This document shows positions 16,712-26,010 of a stretch of DNA of 64,000 bases, one piece after another. The DNA comes from DAOSXA01 sp964526835 (lineage in GTDB: Bacteria > Zixibacteria > MSB-5A5 > GN15 > FEB-12), in NCBI GenBank assembly GCA_964526835.1, contig CAZGMK010000002.1:124001-188000 (forward strand), given 5' to 3'. The position numbers and the translations under genes are program-made. The notes below the pieces were generated by a model. It was not told the DNA's origin and did not search any database. It saw only the letters and a list, made by a program, of their open reading frames with translations. Within the stretch, counting starts at the first letter, position 1. Every line of letters starts with the position of its first letter.

Positions 16712-17926
16712 CTAAAACAGCCCCGGCCAGCCGCTGTAGTACAAACCCAGCCCGCAGATCGCCAGAAGAACCGCAGCAGGTATCAGCAGGCGATACACTC
16801 GCCCCAGGTCGCTGCCGAAGTACTCGTTGGTCAGGATCAGACACAAGTGCGCCGGGGACAGCATGATGCCCAGGAAGCCCGACACGTAGGCCAACAGAAT
16901 ATGGCCCGGTACAATCACCGGATCATAGAGGAAACCGGCCAGGATCGTGTAGCCAAGGGCGATGAACGCCGAGACCATCCCGGTCAGCAGACCGGCCGTG
17001 AAGCAGACCATGAAAATGACCAGTTCAGGCGGCAAATCGTAGCTGGTCGCCAGGCGCGGTATCGACTCGATCGCCCCGGTCAACTCGAGCGCCGACTGAA
17101 ACGACAGGACACCGAAAACCATCAGGATAAGCTTCCACGAAATGCCTTCCCTAACCGCACCCACCAGGTGCACCCGCGCCGGTCGGGCGGTGACTATCAA
17201 TGCCACCAGGGCAACCAGCACCGCCCAGTTGAGATTGATGCCGGTAATCGCATATATGACGATGGCCAGAACAATCGGCCAGATAGCCGAGACAATCTGC
17301 CCGCCCGCTTTCACCGGATGCGGATGCGCGATTGGTTCGGGTTCGATGCGCCGGATGTAGATAAGGATGCCGACAGCGATCATGATGAAAGTCATCGGCA
17401 GTTGCAGCAGGGCCACACTCCCCAGCGGCAGGCCGGTCATAGCCTCGGTCAGGATGAGGCCCGGGTACACCGGCCAGGCGAACTCGGCGACATGACGGAA
17501 CCAGTAATTGGTCGTGGTCTTCAATTCGGGCGAATACCTGGGATCGTCAAGCACCTGCCCCACCATCGGGGCCGAGAGCAACGAACCACCCGGCATGGGC
17601 ATCAGACCCACCAGTGGCGGCATCAACCCGGCCGCCAGGCGACGTCCACCGGGCAAACTGCGACAGGCAACCGAGAGGCGATCAAGGAATCCTAGGCGAC
17701 CCAGCAGGCTGCCGAGAGTGGTGATCAGGATAACAACGGTCAGCAGGAAGAGGAAGCGCTCCGACTGAACCAGGTGCCAGTAGGCCAGGCCGAGATCGGC
17801 CAGCGCTACGCCGTAGAGCAACGCCGCGCTTCCCCCCGCCGCCAGCAGAGTTATGCCGACCGGAACCTTCAGGCGTAGCCCGAGGATAATAACGCCCAGA
17901 ACCAGCAGCAGGCGCAAAGCATCCAT
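16712..17926 (-). CDS. DUF401 family membrane protein
   Basis: About 404 residues, highly hydrophobic, with roughly 11-12 membrane segments. Family-type signatures visible include GLMPMPGGSLLSAP (about residues 105-118), NYWFRHVAEFAWPVYPGLIL (about 140-159) and GFLGIMLSPAHLCLIL (about 350-365), which have the look of an ion-transporter-like fold with re-entrant loops. DUF401 proteins have no assigned substrate. I chose ATG 17926 (MDALRLLLVLG) because the further upstream TTG at 17983 adds a non-hydrophobic, unrelated stretch. It is divergent from pabB, with about 70 bases between them. Confidence 0.82.
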   Translation of the reverse strand: MDALRLLLVLGVIILGLRLKVPVGITLLAAGGSAALLYGVALADLGLAYWHLVQSERFLFLLTVVILITTLGSLLGRLGFLDRLSVACRSLPGGRRLAAGLMPPLVGLMPMPGGSLLSAPMVGQVLDDPRYSPELKTTTNYWFRHVAEFAWPVYPGLILTEAMTGLPLGSVALLQLPMTFIMIAVGILIYIRRIEPEPIAHPHPVKAGGQIVSAIWPIVLAIVIYAITGINLNWAVLVALVALIVTARPARVHLVGAVREGISWKLILMVFGVLSFQSALELTGAIESIPRLATSYDLPPELVIFMVCFTAGLLTGMVSAFIALGYTILAGFLYDPVIVPGHILLAYVSGFLGIMLSPAHLCLILTNEYFGSDLGRVYRLLIPAAVLLAICGLGLYYSGWPGLF

Positions 17927-17996
17927 GGCGCCCAAGAAACGACAAGCCCGACCCGCAGTCAATCTAACAGAGGAGCTTGACAAGCGAAGGCCGGCT

Positions 17997-19328
17997 GTGC
18001 TGTTTGGCTCAATGTCCTCAGTCGAATCAACCGTCGACCATCAACGCATGGCCCTACTCTCTGCGGCGAATGAGATGCAACATGAGCCCGGGGCCGTCTG
18101 GCTGGACTCGGCCCTGGCCGTCGGTGACCGGGGCCGATACTCACTGCTGGCGCATCGCCCGGTCGGAGAACTGATGCTCGGTGGCGAGATCCTCCGCTAT
18201 CACCTGCAAGGGCGAACGCTGACGACAGAAGCCCGTCTCTGGCCGGAGCTGCTGGAACAGATCTGCGCCGACTGGCCCGGCTACGCGGTCGGGTTCATCA
18301 GCTACGAAGCTTCTCTCCCCTGGCTGGCCCCGGACCTGCCGGCGCGGCGTGATTCGTTGCCACTGGTTCACTTCTACTTCTATGACTCAGTATTGACACT
18401 AGACCACGAGACTGGTGAGTACAGTGGTGAGTCGGGGCTGAGATTGTCACAGCCGGCAGCGGCCCTGCAAGACAACAACGCGCCCTTGCGTGGGAAAGCG
18501 CGGGCTGTTTGCCGGCACGACGAATACACCGACAAGGTCCGAGGAATTAAGCACCACATTCACGAGGGCGACATCTATCAGGCCAACTTCACGACCCGGA
18601 TCGATGTCGAATCGAAGATCGAGCCGTGGGCGGTGTATTGTCGGCTGCGCGAGCTCAGCCCGGCGCCGTACGCCGCGTGGATGAACTTCGGCGACTACCA
18701 GGTGGTGTCTTCATCTCCTGAGCGCATGCTCAAACGTTGCGGCCGAGGGATTACCACCGGCCCGATCAAGGGGACAATCAGCGCAGGACGCCACAATGAT
18801 CAACGCAACGAAAACCGCCGCCGTCTGCTTGCCTCCGATAAGGACCGCGCCGAGTTGCTGATGATTGTCGATCTGGAACGCAACGACCTGGGCCGGATTG
18901 CGCGCACCGGCAGCGTGCGGGTTGATGAGTTGTTTCGGGCCGAGGATTACAGTACGGTTATCCACCTGGTCAGCGATGTCTCGGCGCAATTGCAGGACGG
19001 ACGCGGCTACGCCGATATCTTCCGTGCGCTGCTCCCGGGCGGTTCGATCACCGGAGCGCCCAAGAGACGAGCGGTGGAGATCATCAGCGAGTTGGAGACG
19101 GTCCCGCGAGGTATCTATACGGGAGCCATCGGGTATATCCAGGGCGACCGGGCCGATTTCAATCTTGCCATCAGGACGATGATTCATCAGGATGGCCTCT
19201 GGCGGGCCCATGCCGGTGGCGGGATTGTGGCCGACAGCGATCCGGTGGCGGAATGGCATGAGATGAAACTGAAGGCCTCGGCCATGCTGCTGGCCCTGGA
19301 CGTGGCCGCGGATGCAGTCGAATGGTGA
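17997..19328 (+). CDS. pabB: Aminodeoxychorismate synthase component I (PabB)
   Basis: Converts chorismate and ammonia to 4-amino-4-deoxychorismate for folate synthesis. The chorismate-binding domain fills the C-terminal 270 residues: EGDIYQANFT, SSSPERML, GPIKGTISAG, ELLMIVDLERNDLG, GSITGAPKRRAVEI, YTGAIGYI and AGGGIVADSDP. The lysine in PIKGT marks PabB rather than anthranilate synthase, which has alanine there. The start is uncertain: GTG at 17997 or ATG at 18012 both give a normal length of about 440 residues, but neither has an ideal ribosome site, and AGAGGAG at 17969-17975 lies too far upstream. It overlaps pabC by seven bases. No pabA is near. Confidence 0.92.
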   Translation: MLFGSMSSVESTVDHQRMALLSAANEMQHEPGAVWLDSALAVGDRGRYSLLAHRPVGELMLGGEILRYHLQGRTLTTEARLWPELLEQICADWPGYAVGFISYEASLPWLAPDLPARRDSLPLVHFYFYDSVLTLDHETGEYSGESGLRLSQPAAALQDNNAPLRGKARAVCRHDEYTDKVRGIKHHIHEGDIYQANFTTRIDVESKIEPWAVYCRLRELSPAPYAAWMNFGDYQVVSSSPERMLKRCGRGITTGPIKGTISAGRHNDQRNENRRRLLASDKDRAELLMIVDLERNDLGRIARTGSVRVDELFRAEDYSTVIHLVSDVSAQLQDGRGYADIFRALLPGGSITGAPKRRAVEIISELETVPRGIYTGAIGYIQGDRADFNLAIRTMIHQDGLWRAHAGGGIVADSDPVAEWHEMKLKASAMLLALDVAADAVEW

Positions 19329-20164
19329 AGACAGTCACGACGATCAACGGACGCTATGTCACGAAGGCCGGGGCGCGGGTCTCGGTTTTCGACAATGCCC
19401 TGCTCTATGCCGAGGGACTCTTCGAGACCTTCCTGGCGATCGACGATCAGCCGGTTTTCGTAGACGAGCACCTGGACCGGATATACTCGGGCGCCGAAAC
19501 AATCGGGCTGACCATTCCGGTTAACCGGCCGACGCTGATCGAGCGGATGCGCCGTACCCTGCGGAGGCATCCATCGCGAATCAAGAAATTGCGCCTGACT
19601 GTCACCGCCGGGGAGTCGGCGCGCTGGCTGGGGCGACAGGGCAAACCACAGGTTATCCTCAGCGCCGCTCGGCATAAGTTGCCCACCGAGCCCTTTCGGT
19701 TACTCGTCTCCAACTTCAGGGTGGACCATCTGTCCGAGTTCCGCCAGGTCAAGACCATTTCTTACGCCATAAATGCCGCCGCGCTGCGCGAGGCGCACGA
19801 TCGGAGCTATGACGATGCCCTGCTGCTGAATCAGCGCGGCAACGTGGCCGAGGTGACCTCGGCCAACATCTACTGGGTGGAGAATGGTGTAGTCCACACT
19901 CCCCCCAGCTCGGCCGGATGCCTTGAAGGCGTAACCAGGAGAATCGTTCTGCGGGAAGCGGGTAGACTGGGGCTGGATGTACGCGAGTCTGTTTGCCCCA
20001 TGGCGCGTCTGGAGCAGACGAAAGAGGTGTTCATTTCGTCGTCACTGAAGCTGATCATGCCGGTCGGCGAGATTCGCAGTGGTCGACGGCGCCTTCGTTT
20101 CAAACCCGGCCCGGTGGCGCGTAAATTGGGGGTACATTTCGGGAAGCTGGCGGGGGTGGAATAG
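19322..20164 (+). CDS. pabC: Aminodeoxychorismate lyase / class IV aminotransferase (PabC-like)
   Basis: 280-residue fold-type IV PLP enzyme. Visible motifs: FDNALLYAEGLFETFLAI at the N-terminus, the PLP lysine in VKTISYAINAAALREA (about residue 142), DDALLLNQRGNVAEVTSANI and CLEGVTRRIVL. PabC removes pyruvate from aminodeoxychorismate to give p-aminobenzoate; branched-chain aminotransferases share the fold, but coupling to pabB (ATG inside the pabB end, seven-base overlap) makes PabC the better name. Confidence 0.88.
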   Translation: MVKTVTTINGRYVTKAGARVSVFDNALLYAEGLFETFLAIDDQPVFVDEHLDRIYSGAETIGLTIPVNRPTLIERMRRTLRRHPSRIKKLRLTVTAGESARWLGRQGKPQVILSAARHKLPTEPFRLLVSNFRVDHLSEFRQVKTISYAINAAALREAHDRSYDDALLLNQRGNVAEVTSANIYWVENGVVHTPPSSAGCLEGVTRRIVLREAGRLGLDVRESVCPMARLEQTKEVFISSSLKLIMPVGEIRSGRRRLRFKPGPVARKLGVHFGKLAGVE

Positions 20165-20272
20165 CCCCTCGACCGGGGCAGGACTGCTCCTGTTGTCGGG
20201 TTTTATTTGACTTGGCCCACCTGCCGATGGAACTTAGGATTGATACTATGCCGCCAGGGAAAGGTCGCAACT

Positions 20273-21109
20273 ATGCTGAAGAGGACTCTTCTCGTACTCA
20301 TACTTCCGCTCATGGCGCTGCCGTCACTGGCCCAGCAGAGCGACTGGCAACGGGCGCAGAGCAGTCTCTATGATGTTCCGCCGCGCTGGCTGATAGACAT
20401 GCCGACAGCCGGGACTCTCCCCCGGGCTTACTTCAACATCGGATTCCGTATCTATTCACAGGGCGGAGCAATTGTCAACACCGACATCGGATTGTCCAAC
20501 CGATTGACGCTAGGTATAGCCTTCGGCGGCGAGGGCGTATTGTCCAACTACGAGCCTAACTGGAACCCGCGCATCGAGTTCAATATCAAGCTGCGGGTAA
20601 TCGACGAGCAGGACTACTTCCCGGCGTTTTCGCTCGGCTTCAACTCTCAGGGAACCGGTCCCTACAACGAGCACTGGGAGCGATACGCCTTCAAGTCACG
20701 CGGCCTGTACGGGGTCGTGTCGCGAAGCTTCTACTTCTATGACTGGACCGCCGGCTGGCATGTCGGGATGAACTACTCCATGGAGAACTCGGTCGACGAC
20801 GAAAAGGATGTGAACTTCTTTGGCGGTTTCGATGCTACCTTCAAGTATAACCTGGCCCTGCAATTTGAGTACGATGCCGCCTTCAATGACAACCGTTCGA
20901 ATATCCCATACGATTTGCTGGAGAAGGCGGGTGAAGAGGAAGCCAGCAGGTTCGCCGGCAAGGGACGCGGCTACCTGAACGCCGGCATCAAGTGGCTGTT
21001 TACGCACAACCTCGAACTTGAATTGCTGATGAAGGACTTGCTGGTGAATCGGCGCGAATCCGATACCTTCACCCGCGAACTACGCATCACTTATGTCGAA
21101 AGGTTTTAG
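20273..21109 (+). CDS. Outer-membrane beta-barrel protein, unknown function
   Basis: 278 residues. ATG at 20273 opens a signal peptide (MLKRTLLVLILPLMALPSLA, cleavage before QQSDW); AAGG lies ten bases upstream. The mature part alternates polar and aromatic residues (AYFNIGFRIYSQGGA, YGVVSRSFYFYDWTAGWHVG, NFFGGFDATFKYNLALQFEY) and ends in phenylalanine (ITYVERF), the usual barrel signal. The opening WLIDMPTAGTLPRAYFNIGF segment recalls YjbH-like barrel proteins of FCB bacteria, but the match is only by style. It stands alone after pabC, 108 bases downstream, and faces the creatininase gene. Confidence 0.72.
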   Translation: MLKRTLLVLILPLMALPSLAQQSDWQRAQSSLYDVPPRWLIDMPTAGTLPRAYFNIGFRIYSQGGAIVNTDIGLSNRLTLGIAFGGEGVLSNYEPNWNPRIEFNIKLRVIDEQDYFPAFSLGFNSQGTGPYNEHWERYAFKSRGLYGVVSRSFYFYDWTAGWHVGMNYSMENSVDDEKDVNFFGGFDATFKYNLALQFEYDAAFNDNRSNIPYDLLEKAGEEEASRFAGKGRGYLNAGIKWLFTHNLELELLMKDLLVNRRESDTFTRELRITYVERF

Positions 21110-21121
21110 CCGGTCCGGGTG

Positions 21122-21856
21122 CTATAGATCGTATCGGCGCCAGCGGTCTCGCACCATGTGGCAGAATTCGCCGACAGTATCAACGACTTTGCGGTAGTAC
21201 TCTTTGTCCTTCTCCAGATCGAACTCCGGGTAGCCTTCGTCTTCCTTGTAGAGCAGAATCGAGCCGGGCACAGGATAGACATCGGCTCCGCGACGATACC
21301 AATAGGCCAGGTCTCTGTCGTAGACCGACTTATCCACCAGGTCAGCATCGATAGCATGTACCATCGCCGTCTCGTCGGTGCCGCTATGACCGCCGGCGTG
21401 TCCGAAGTGTTCCACAGTCATGTCCGAGCAAAGTTCCCACCAGTGGACGACGCAGACGCGGCAGTCGCGCTCGCGATGGAAACGGTAAGCGATCTCCTTC
21501 AGAGAGGAGTTGTTACCGCCGTGGCCGTTGAAGATGAAGACATTGGCGAAGCCGGAGTCATGCAGTGAAACCAGCGTCTGACGCACATACTCTCCGAAGA
21601 CTTCCGGCTCGATAGTGATGCCCCCGGGATAACGATAGAGCGACTTGGTCACGCCGAACGGGATGGTGGGGGCCACGATAGCATCGAGCTTCTCCGCCGT
21701 GTCGAGGGCCAGACTCTCCGGAATGATATTGTCGGTGCCGATACATGAGGGTCCGTGTCCTTCGACGGTCCCGACCGGCAGGACAGCGGTATCGATTTGA
21801 TCGGGGACCAACTCCCTGACCCGAAGCCAGTTCATACGTTGCAGCAGTCTTTCCAT
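21122..21856 (-). CDS. Creatininase-family amidohydrolase
   Basis: 244 residues with the metal-site motifs of the creatininase superfamily: PVGTVEGHGPSCIGTDNI (about residues 26-43), VFIFNGHGGNNSSLKE (about 105-120) and GHAGGHSGTDETAMVH (about 150-165). The family contains creatinine amidohydrolase, the FAPy deformylase ArfB of archaeal flavin/F420 synthesis and MftE of mycofactocin maturation, so the substrate cannot be assigned. It starts five bases after the stop of the DUF2064-like gene and is probably cotranscribed with it. Metal ligands look complete. Confidence 0.85.
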   Translation of the reverse strand: MERLLQRMNWLRVRELVPDQIDTAVLPVGTVEGHGPSCIGTDNIIPESLALDTAEKLDAIVAPTIPFGVTKSLYRYPGGITIEPEVFGEYVRQTLVSLHDSGFANVFIFNGHGGNNSSLKEIAYRFHRERDCRVCVVHWWELCSDMTVEHFGHAGGHSGTDETAMVHAIDADLVDKSVYDRDLAYWYRRGADVYPVPGSILLYKEDEGYPEFDLEKDKEYYRKVVDTVGEFCHMVRDRWRRYDL

Positions 21857-21861
21857 AGGAA

Positions 21862-22608
21862 TCAGGCGCCCAATTTGGAGAGGAGTCGTTCCATAACATG
21901 CTCGGTTTCGCGGGCGGTGAATTCATCATCCTCGAAACGGAACTGATTGATGTCGCGGACCATTATCTCAAGTTCATCGGAGGACTCGACGGCATACCAG
22001 ATCTCCAGCTCCGACCAGGCCAGTTCGGCTTCGGTGAAGGCATTGGCGACTTCGTAGTATATCGACGGCGATGTCCAGTCGAACATCGAGAGCCTGATCC
22101 GGGCCTCGCCATGCATTCCGATTACGTAGTAGCGACCCTCCGGGGTTGGCCCGAAGACGGCATCTGACTTCTTGAGCATACCCAGGGCGCGTGTCATCAT
22201 GGCGGTACTGACAGTCGGAGTGCGCGAGCCAATCACAAGAACATCCTTGTAGCCGGACGCAAAGCAGTCATCGAAGACCTTCTCGATTCGGATACCCCAG
22301 CGCTCCTTTTCGAGTTCATGATGCGACAGCTTGCGCTGGAGGTCTGCCTGCCCGCCGGTGTAAGTCTTCTCCACGTAGTCCAGGACAATCTTCATGAACT
22401 TGCGGCGCCCGCTCACTCCCACGGAGTAGACCCTTGTATCAGCCTCTCTTACGGCCAATGCGTGGCGAATAGTGTCGGTTATAAACCCCTGGTGCAGGAA
22501 CGCCAGATCATCACCCTTGATCGGCCCCATTTCCATCTGGGAACCGTCTTCCTGCGGCTCCTGAATACAGACAGCAATGACCGATCGATTCTTCTTCTTT
22601 GGCGGCAT
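21862..22608 (-). CDS. Divergent DUF2064/nucleotidyltransferase-like protein
   Basis: 248 residues. The middle part, GYKDVLVIGSRTPTVSTAMM (about residues 118-137), SDAVFGPTPEGRYYVIGM (about 148-165) and MFDWTSPSIYYEVANAF, follows the pattern of the DUF2064/TIGR04282 glycosyltransferase-A-like family, related to CofC guanylyltransferase. The usual GSDCPDL and DGGYYLIG motifs are altered to GSRTPTV and EGRYYVIG, and the N-terminal substrate loop typical of the family is not evident, so activity is doubtful. It is paired with the creatininase-family gene; the pair suggests a small two-step pathway, unproven. Confidence 0.6.
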   Translation of the reverse strand: MPPKKKNRSVIAVCIQEPQEDGSQMEMGPIKGDDLAFLHQGFITDTIRHALAVREADTRVYSVGVSGRRKFMKIVLDYVEKTYTGGQADLQRKLSHHELEKERWGIRIEKVFDDCFASGYKDVLVIGSRTPTVSTAMMTRALGMLKKSDAVFGPTPEGRYYVIGMHGEARIRLSMFDWTSPSIYYEVANAFTEAELAWSELEIWYAVESSDELEIMVRDINQFRFEDDEFTARETEHVMERLLSKLGA

Positions 22609-22735
22609 ATATCGTAGTCACCTTCTTTCAGGTTCACGGCCAATATACCCGCAGCCTGCGGGGCCGTCAAGGTGTAGGCGCTGTGAATTGGTGACACGAA
22701 CTGTGGATGCATTAAAGGGCGGCGACAGGCTTAGC

Positions 22736-24658
22736 CTAATGGACCTGCTCCATGTGCTCGATCATCTCGTCGGGACCGATCACACCAGGGAGCACCTTGC
22801 GGACCTTCCCTTCGGAATCCAGCATAAGGGTTGTCGGCAGTGAATACTGCCTCAGCCCGAAGCGCTGCATGAAGGCCCGGGTTCCAGGGGAATCGGCCTT
22901 CTCCAACTGGACCTTGATGGGCACGAATCGCTCTGCGGCAGAGACAACTTGCGGGTCTCCGAAAGTCTTCTTCTCAAGCACCCGGCAATTGACACACCAA
23001 GTGGCCCAGGTGTCGATCAGGACAGGCTTTCCCTGACTGCCCGCGCGGGCGAGACCGGCCTCAAGATTCTCCTCCCAATCGATATTGGCCTGCTGCCCAA
23101 TCGATGATGATCCTCCCCCCGACCACCAGTGCTGCATAGGGGGATGGATTAATCCGCTGGTGAGCAGAAGACCGAAGAGAAGGTAGACAGCCACGAGCAG
23201 GGACAGGATTCCCAGGAACTTCTTGAGCCGGGCGAAGAAGCCCGAATCAGGAGTGAGCCGATCTAATCCACCACCGAAGACAGCGAGAGCCAAGAGCAGC
23301 AAACCGGTCAGCAGCGCTACCGTGGATTCAGGAATGATTGTCTGCAGGAAGTAGACGGCCATGAGCAAGAGCACAAACCCGAAGAACCTCTTGACCTGCT
23401 CCATCCACTCACCCGCGCCGGGGAGCTTATTGATGGCATTTGAGAATGTCCCGATGATGACAAAGAGTGTACCCAGGCCGAGGGCAAACACGAACAGGAT
23501 GATGAATCCGAGGGCCGGCGACCCGGAAGTGGCTATGTACAGCAGAATGCCGGCTACAAAGGGTCCTACGCAGGGAGACACGACCAGGGCGGCCACGACG
23601 CCCAATAGAATGGCCCCGCCGATGCCCCCGCCGCCCGCTCTGGTCCCCAGCTTCTGGCGAAGGGCCAGAGGCACCTGGAACTCATAGAGTCCGAACATTG
23701 ACAAGGCGAAAAGCACGAACACAATCGCTATGGCGATCACGACGCCCGGGTTAGCCAGCCAGGCCCCGAAGACTCCGCCGACAGTGGCCACTAACATCCC
23801 CATCAGTCCGTAGACCAGTGCCATCGAGCCGACGTAGAAGAGCGACATAATGAATCCCTTGCCCACTGAGCGCTCCTGACCCGCGAAGATACTCACCGTA
23901 ATCGGGATCATCGGGTAGGTGCAGGGCGAAAACGAAAGCAGCAGCCCGGTAATGAAGGCCAGTCCCAGGGCGATGAAGTAGCCCCAGAAGCCGTACTTAT
24001 CCACGAGTCGCTGGATGTCGTTGCCGGCAACGGTCTCCTCCGGGTCGGATTCCCTGTCCGAGATCGCGGCCTTCGCCCGGGATCGATCAAAGACATCGGC
24101 ATTGATCGCGGCTCCCATCTCGCCGACAGCTACAGTCATGGCCAATTCGACCGTCTCCGGAGGGACACAGTTTTCGTCATCGCATGGCTGGTAGGTGAAG
24201 GTCATCGGCAGCACATGCTCTCCGGCCGCGGCGCCGGAGTCGACCGCAATCATGAAGGGAATCACGACTTCATGACTCCAAACGCTGATTCTCTCACCGG
24301 CCAGGGCAATATCTTCACCTGGCGGGTATTCAATCCCATAGGGAGTGAGGTCGGTGAGGGTATCGAATTGCAGATCGGCAGGGATCAGCCAGTCCTGGTA
24401 GGGCGAGGCGGTATTGATGTGCCAGCCGGAATCAATGGCAACCACCAGAGCGGCCGGGTAGGCCTCCCCGGGAGCTACCTGTTCGTAGCTGAATACGACC
24501 CGAGCCCGAACCATGTCGGTGGCCGGCTGGGTGCTCTGCGCAGGGTCACCGAACAGGTGGTTATCCTGGGCTGCTGGCGAGACGGAGATCAAGGCCGATA
24601 CGGCCAGCAGAGCCAGAAACTGCAGCTGACTAGTGAATCTCAACATATACTGCGTCAC
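22736..24658 (-). CDS. dsbD: Thiol:disulfide interchange protein DsbD
   Basis: 640 residues in the standard three-part layout. After the signal peptide, the periplasmic alpha domain (about 50-175) has the redox pair in YQPCDDENCVPP. The membrane beta domain (about 215-470) has eight or so helices with the cysteines of SFSPCTYPMIP and VVSPCVGPF. The C-terminal thioredoxin-like gamma domain carries WATWCVNCR (about residue 555). DsbD moves reducing power from cytoplasmic thioredoxin to periplasmic thiol proteins. The start may be GTG 24658 or ATG 24646 (MLRFTSQLQF); neither has a strong ribosome site. TrxA, its electron donor in other species, is encoded 3 kb away. Confidence 0.93.
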   Translation of the reverse strand: MTQYMLRFTSQLQFLALLAVSALISVSPAAQDNHLFGDPAQSTQPATDMVRARVVFSYEQVAPGEAYPAALVVAIDSGWHINTASPYQDWLIPADLQFDTLTDLTPYGIEYPPGEDIALAGERISVWSHEVVIPFMIAVDSGAAAGEHVLPMTFTYQPCDDENCVPPETVELAMTVAVGEMGAAINADVFDRSRAKAAISDRESDPEETVAGNDIQRLVDKYGFWGYFIALGLAFITGLLLSFSPCTYPMIPITVSIFAGQERSVGKGFIMSLFYVGSMALVYGLMGMLVATVGGVFGAWLANPGVVIAIAIVFVLFALSMFGLYEFQVPLALRQKLGTRAGGGGIGGAILLGVVAALVVSPCVGPFVAGILLYIATSGSPALGFIILFVFALGLGTLFVIIGTFSNAINKLPGAGEWMEQVKRFFGFVLLLMAVYFLQTIIPESTVALLTGLLLLALAVFGGGLDRLTPDSGFFARLKKFLGILSLLVAVYLLFGLLLTSGLIHPPMQHWWSGGGSSSIGQQANIDWEENLEAGLARAGSQGKPVLIDTWATWCVNCRVLEKKTFGDPQVVSAAERFVPIKVQLEKADSPGTRAFMQRFGLRQYSLPTTLMLDSEGKVRKVLPGVIGPDEMIEHMEQVH

Positions 24659-24774
24659 TTCGCTTCAAGTTGCCTGATACCGGGCCAGCATCAACCATTG
24701 TCTAGGCCCTGGATGTTGCATAAGTCGACTGGCGCAACGGACTGAATATTAGGAAAAACGGGGCGTTTGTCGAT

Positions 24775-25998
24775 CTATTTTTTCCGAGCGCGACCGGCCT
24801 CCGCCAATACCTCGTCGCGGATGAGTCGCAAGAGTTTGTCGGGGTCGATCCTGGCGGCGATGCGCTCGGCTACGCGATCGGCCAGCTCACGGGTAAATCG
24901 ACTGCAGAAAAGATCAACCTGTTCAGGAGTGATTCGATCGAGGGTGTCCTCCCAGGAACGACGCTCCTGAGTTGATGAGGCCGTCCTCGGCGGAGCAGGT
25001 TCAGAAGTCTCAGGCTTTTCAAGGATAACCCGATCGGCTTCATCCCGATGAATCTTCTCCACTTCCTTCCTGAACTCATCAATGAACTCCGCCACGCCGT
25101 CCTGATAATTGGCGGTATTCTCGAGCTCTTGTGACGTCGACTGTCGCTGCTGTCGCGACACCTTCTTCCCGGGTTCGGGGGTCGGTTGTGGAGACTCCTG
25201 TGTAGTTGCCTCATTCTGAAGCTCTTTCACGAGCCACTCATAGTCATGGTCGTGGGACCGGGAATCGGCGTGCATATCCTCCGGAGACTCCATGGCGTAC
25301 TGGTTCGCGTCGCTCAGAATCTCCAGTTTCCCCGATGCGGAAGGGTCCTGCGGCGCCCTTTGCTTGTGCTTCGGCGCCACGATATCGGTGTTATCGTCGT
25401 CAATGTTGACTATCTCGACACGGCCGGTGCGCATGAGGTCGTCGTCGGTCTGATCCTCGATGCCCTCGCCGAGATCAGGTTTCCTTCGGTTCTTGCGGTC
25501 ATTTGTCAGCCGAACCTGCGTAGTCTGATCCATCACCTCGGACTCAGTGATCTCGATATGGTCCAATCCCAGGGCGGCATCGACTACGTCGTCGACTTCC
25601 CTATCCTGCTGTTGCGCGTGCGAGACTGACGCCGATGTCCGTCGAGCAGCGTCAGCCATAGACGACACTTTCTGCAGAAAGGCTTTTGGCTGAAGAGGGA
25701 GAGTTATCAGGCTTTCCCCTGGTAGGCTCTCGGGAGAAGCTTCCGGCTGCGCTATCACCAGGAGCGGAATAGAGCGGGTCCGCGCATCAGCCTGTAGTTT
25801 CTCATACAGCGGACGTCCCCCGGGCAGCGTCAGATCGGCTCCTGCAACGATAAGGTCGGGTTGGGAAAGTTCCAGCACTCCACAGGCCCGCTCAGCCGAG
25901 GGCACGGCGATAACTTCGAATCCATTCTGCCTGAGTACCGGCTCCGCTACTCCTCGGATTGCCTCCGAAGCTTCAGCTAGCAATATCCGTTTTGACAT
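24775..25998 (-). CDS. Protein with degenerate response-regulator receiver domain
   Basis: 407 residues. Residues 1-120 fold like a CheY receiver (KRILLAEASEAIRGVAEPVL, QPDLIVAGADLTLPGGRPLY, IPLLVIAQPEASPES), but the acidic pair after the first strand reads AEAS instead of DD, the candidate phospho-aspartate is shifted relative to the PDL motif, and the KPF lysine is lost (LPLQPKAF). Phosphorylation is therefore doubtful. Residues about 130-340 are polar and low-complexity, and a C-terminal helix (RFTRELADRVAERIAARIDP) may mediate dimer formation. AGGGAG precedes the ATG. It lies 12 bases after the rhomboid stop region, on the same strand. Confidence 0.7.
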   Translation of the reverse strand: MSKRILLAEASEAIRGVAEPVLRQNGFEVIAVPSAERACGVLELSQPDLIVAGADLTLPGGRPLYEKLQADARTRSIPLLVIAQPEASPESLPGESLITLPLQPKAFLQKVSSMADAARRTSASVSHAQQQDREVDDVVDAALGLDHIEITESEVMDQTTQVRLTNDRKNRRKPDLGEGIEDQTDDDLMRTGRVEIVNIDDDNTDIVAPKHKQRAPQDPSASGKLEILSDANQYAMESPEDMHADSRSHDHDYEWLVKELQNEATTQESPQPTPEPGKKVSRQQRQSTSQELENTANYQDGVAEFIDEFRKEVEKIHRDEADRVILEKPETSEPAPPRTASSTQERRSWEDTLDRITPEQVDLFCSRFTRELADRVAERIAARIDPDKLLRLIRDEVLAEAGRARKK

Positions 25999-26010
25999 GC
26001 GGCTCCCTGC

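Noticed and set aside
16847..17695. Plus-strand 282-codon frame, rich in Gln, Arg and His
   Set aside because: Antisense to the DUF401 membrane protein; its composition is what the complement of a hydrophobic gene gives.
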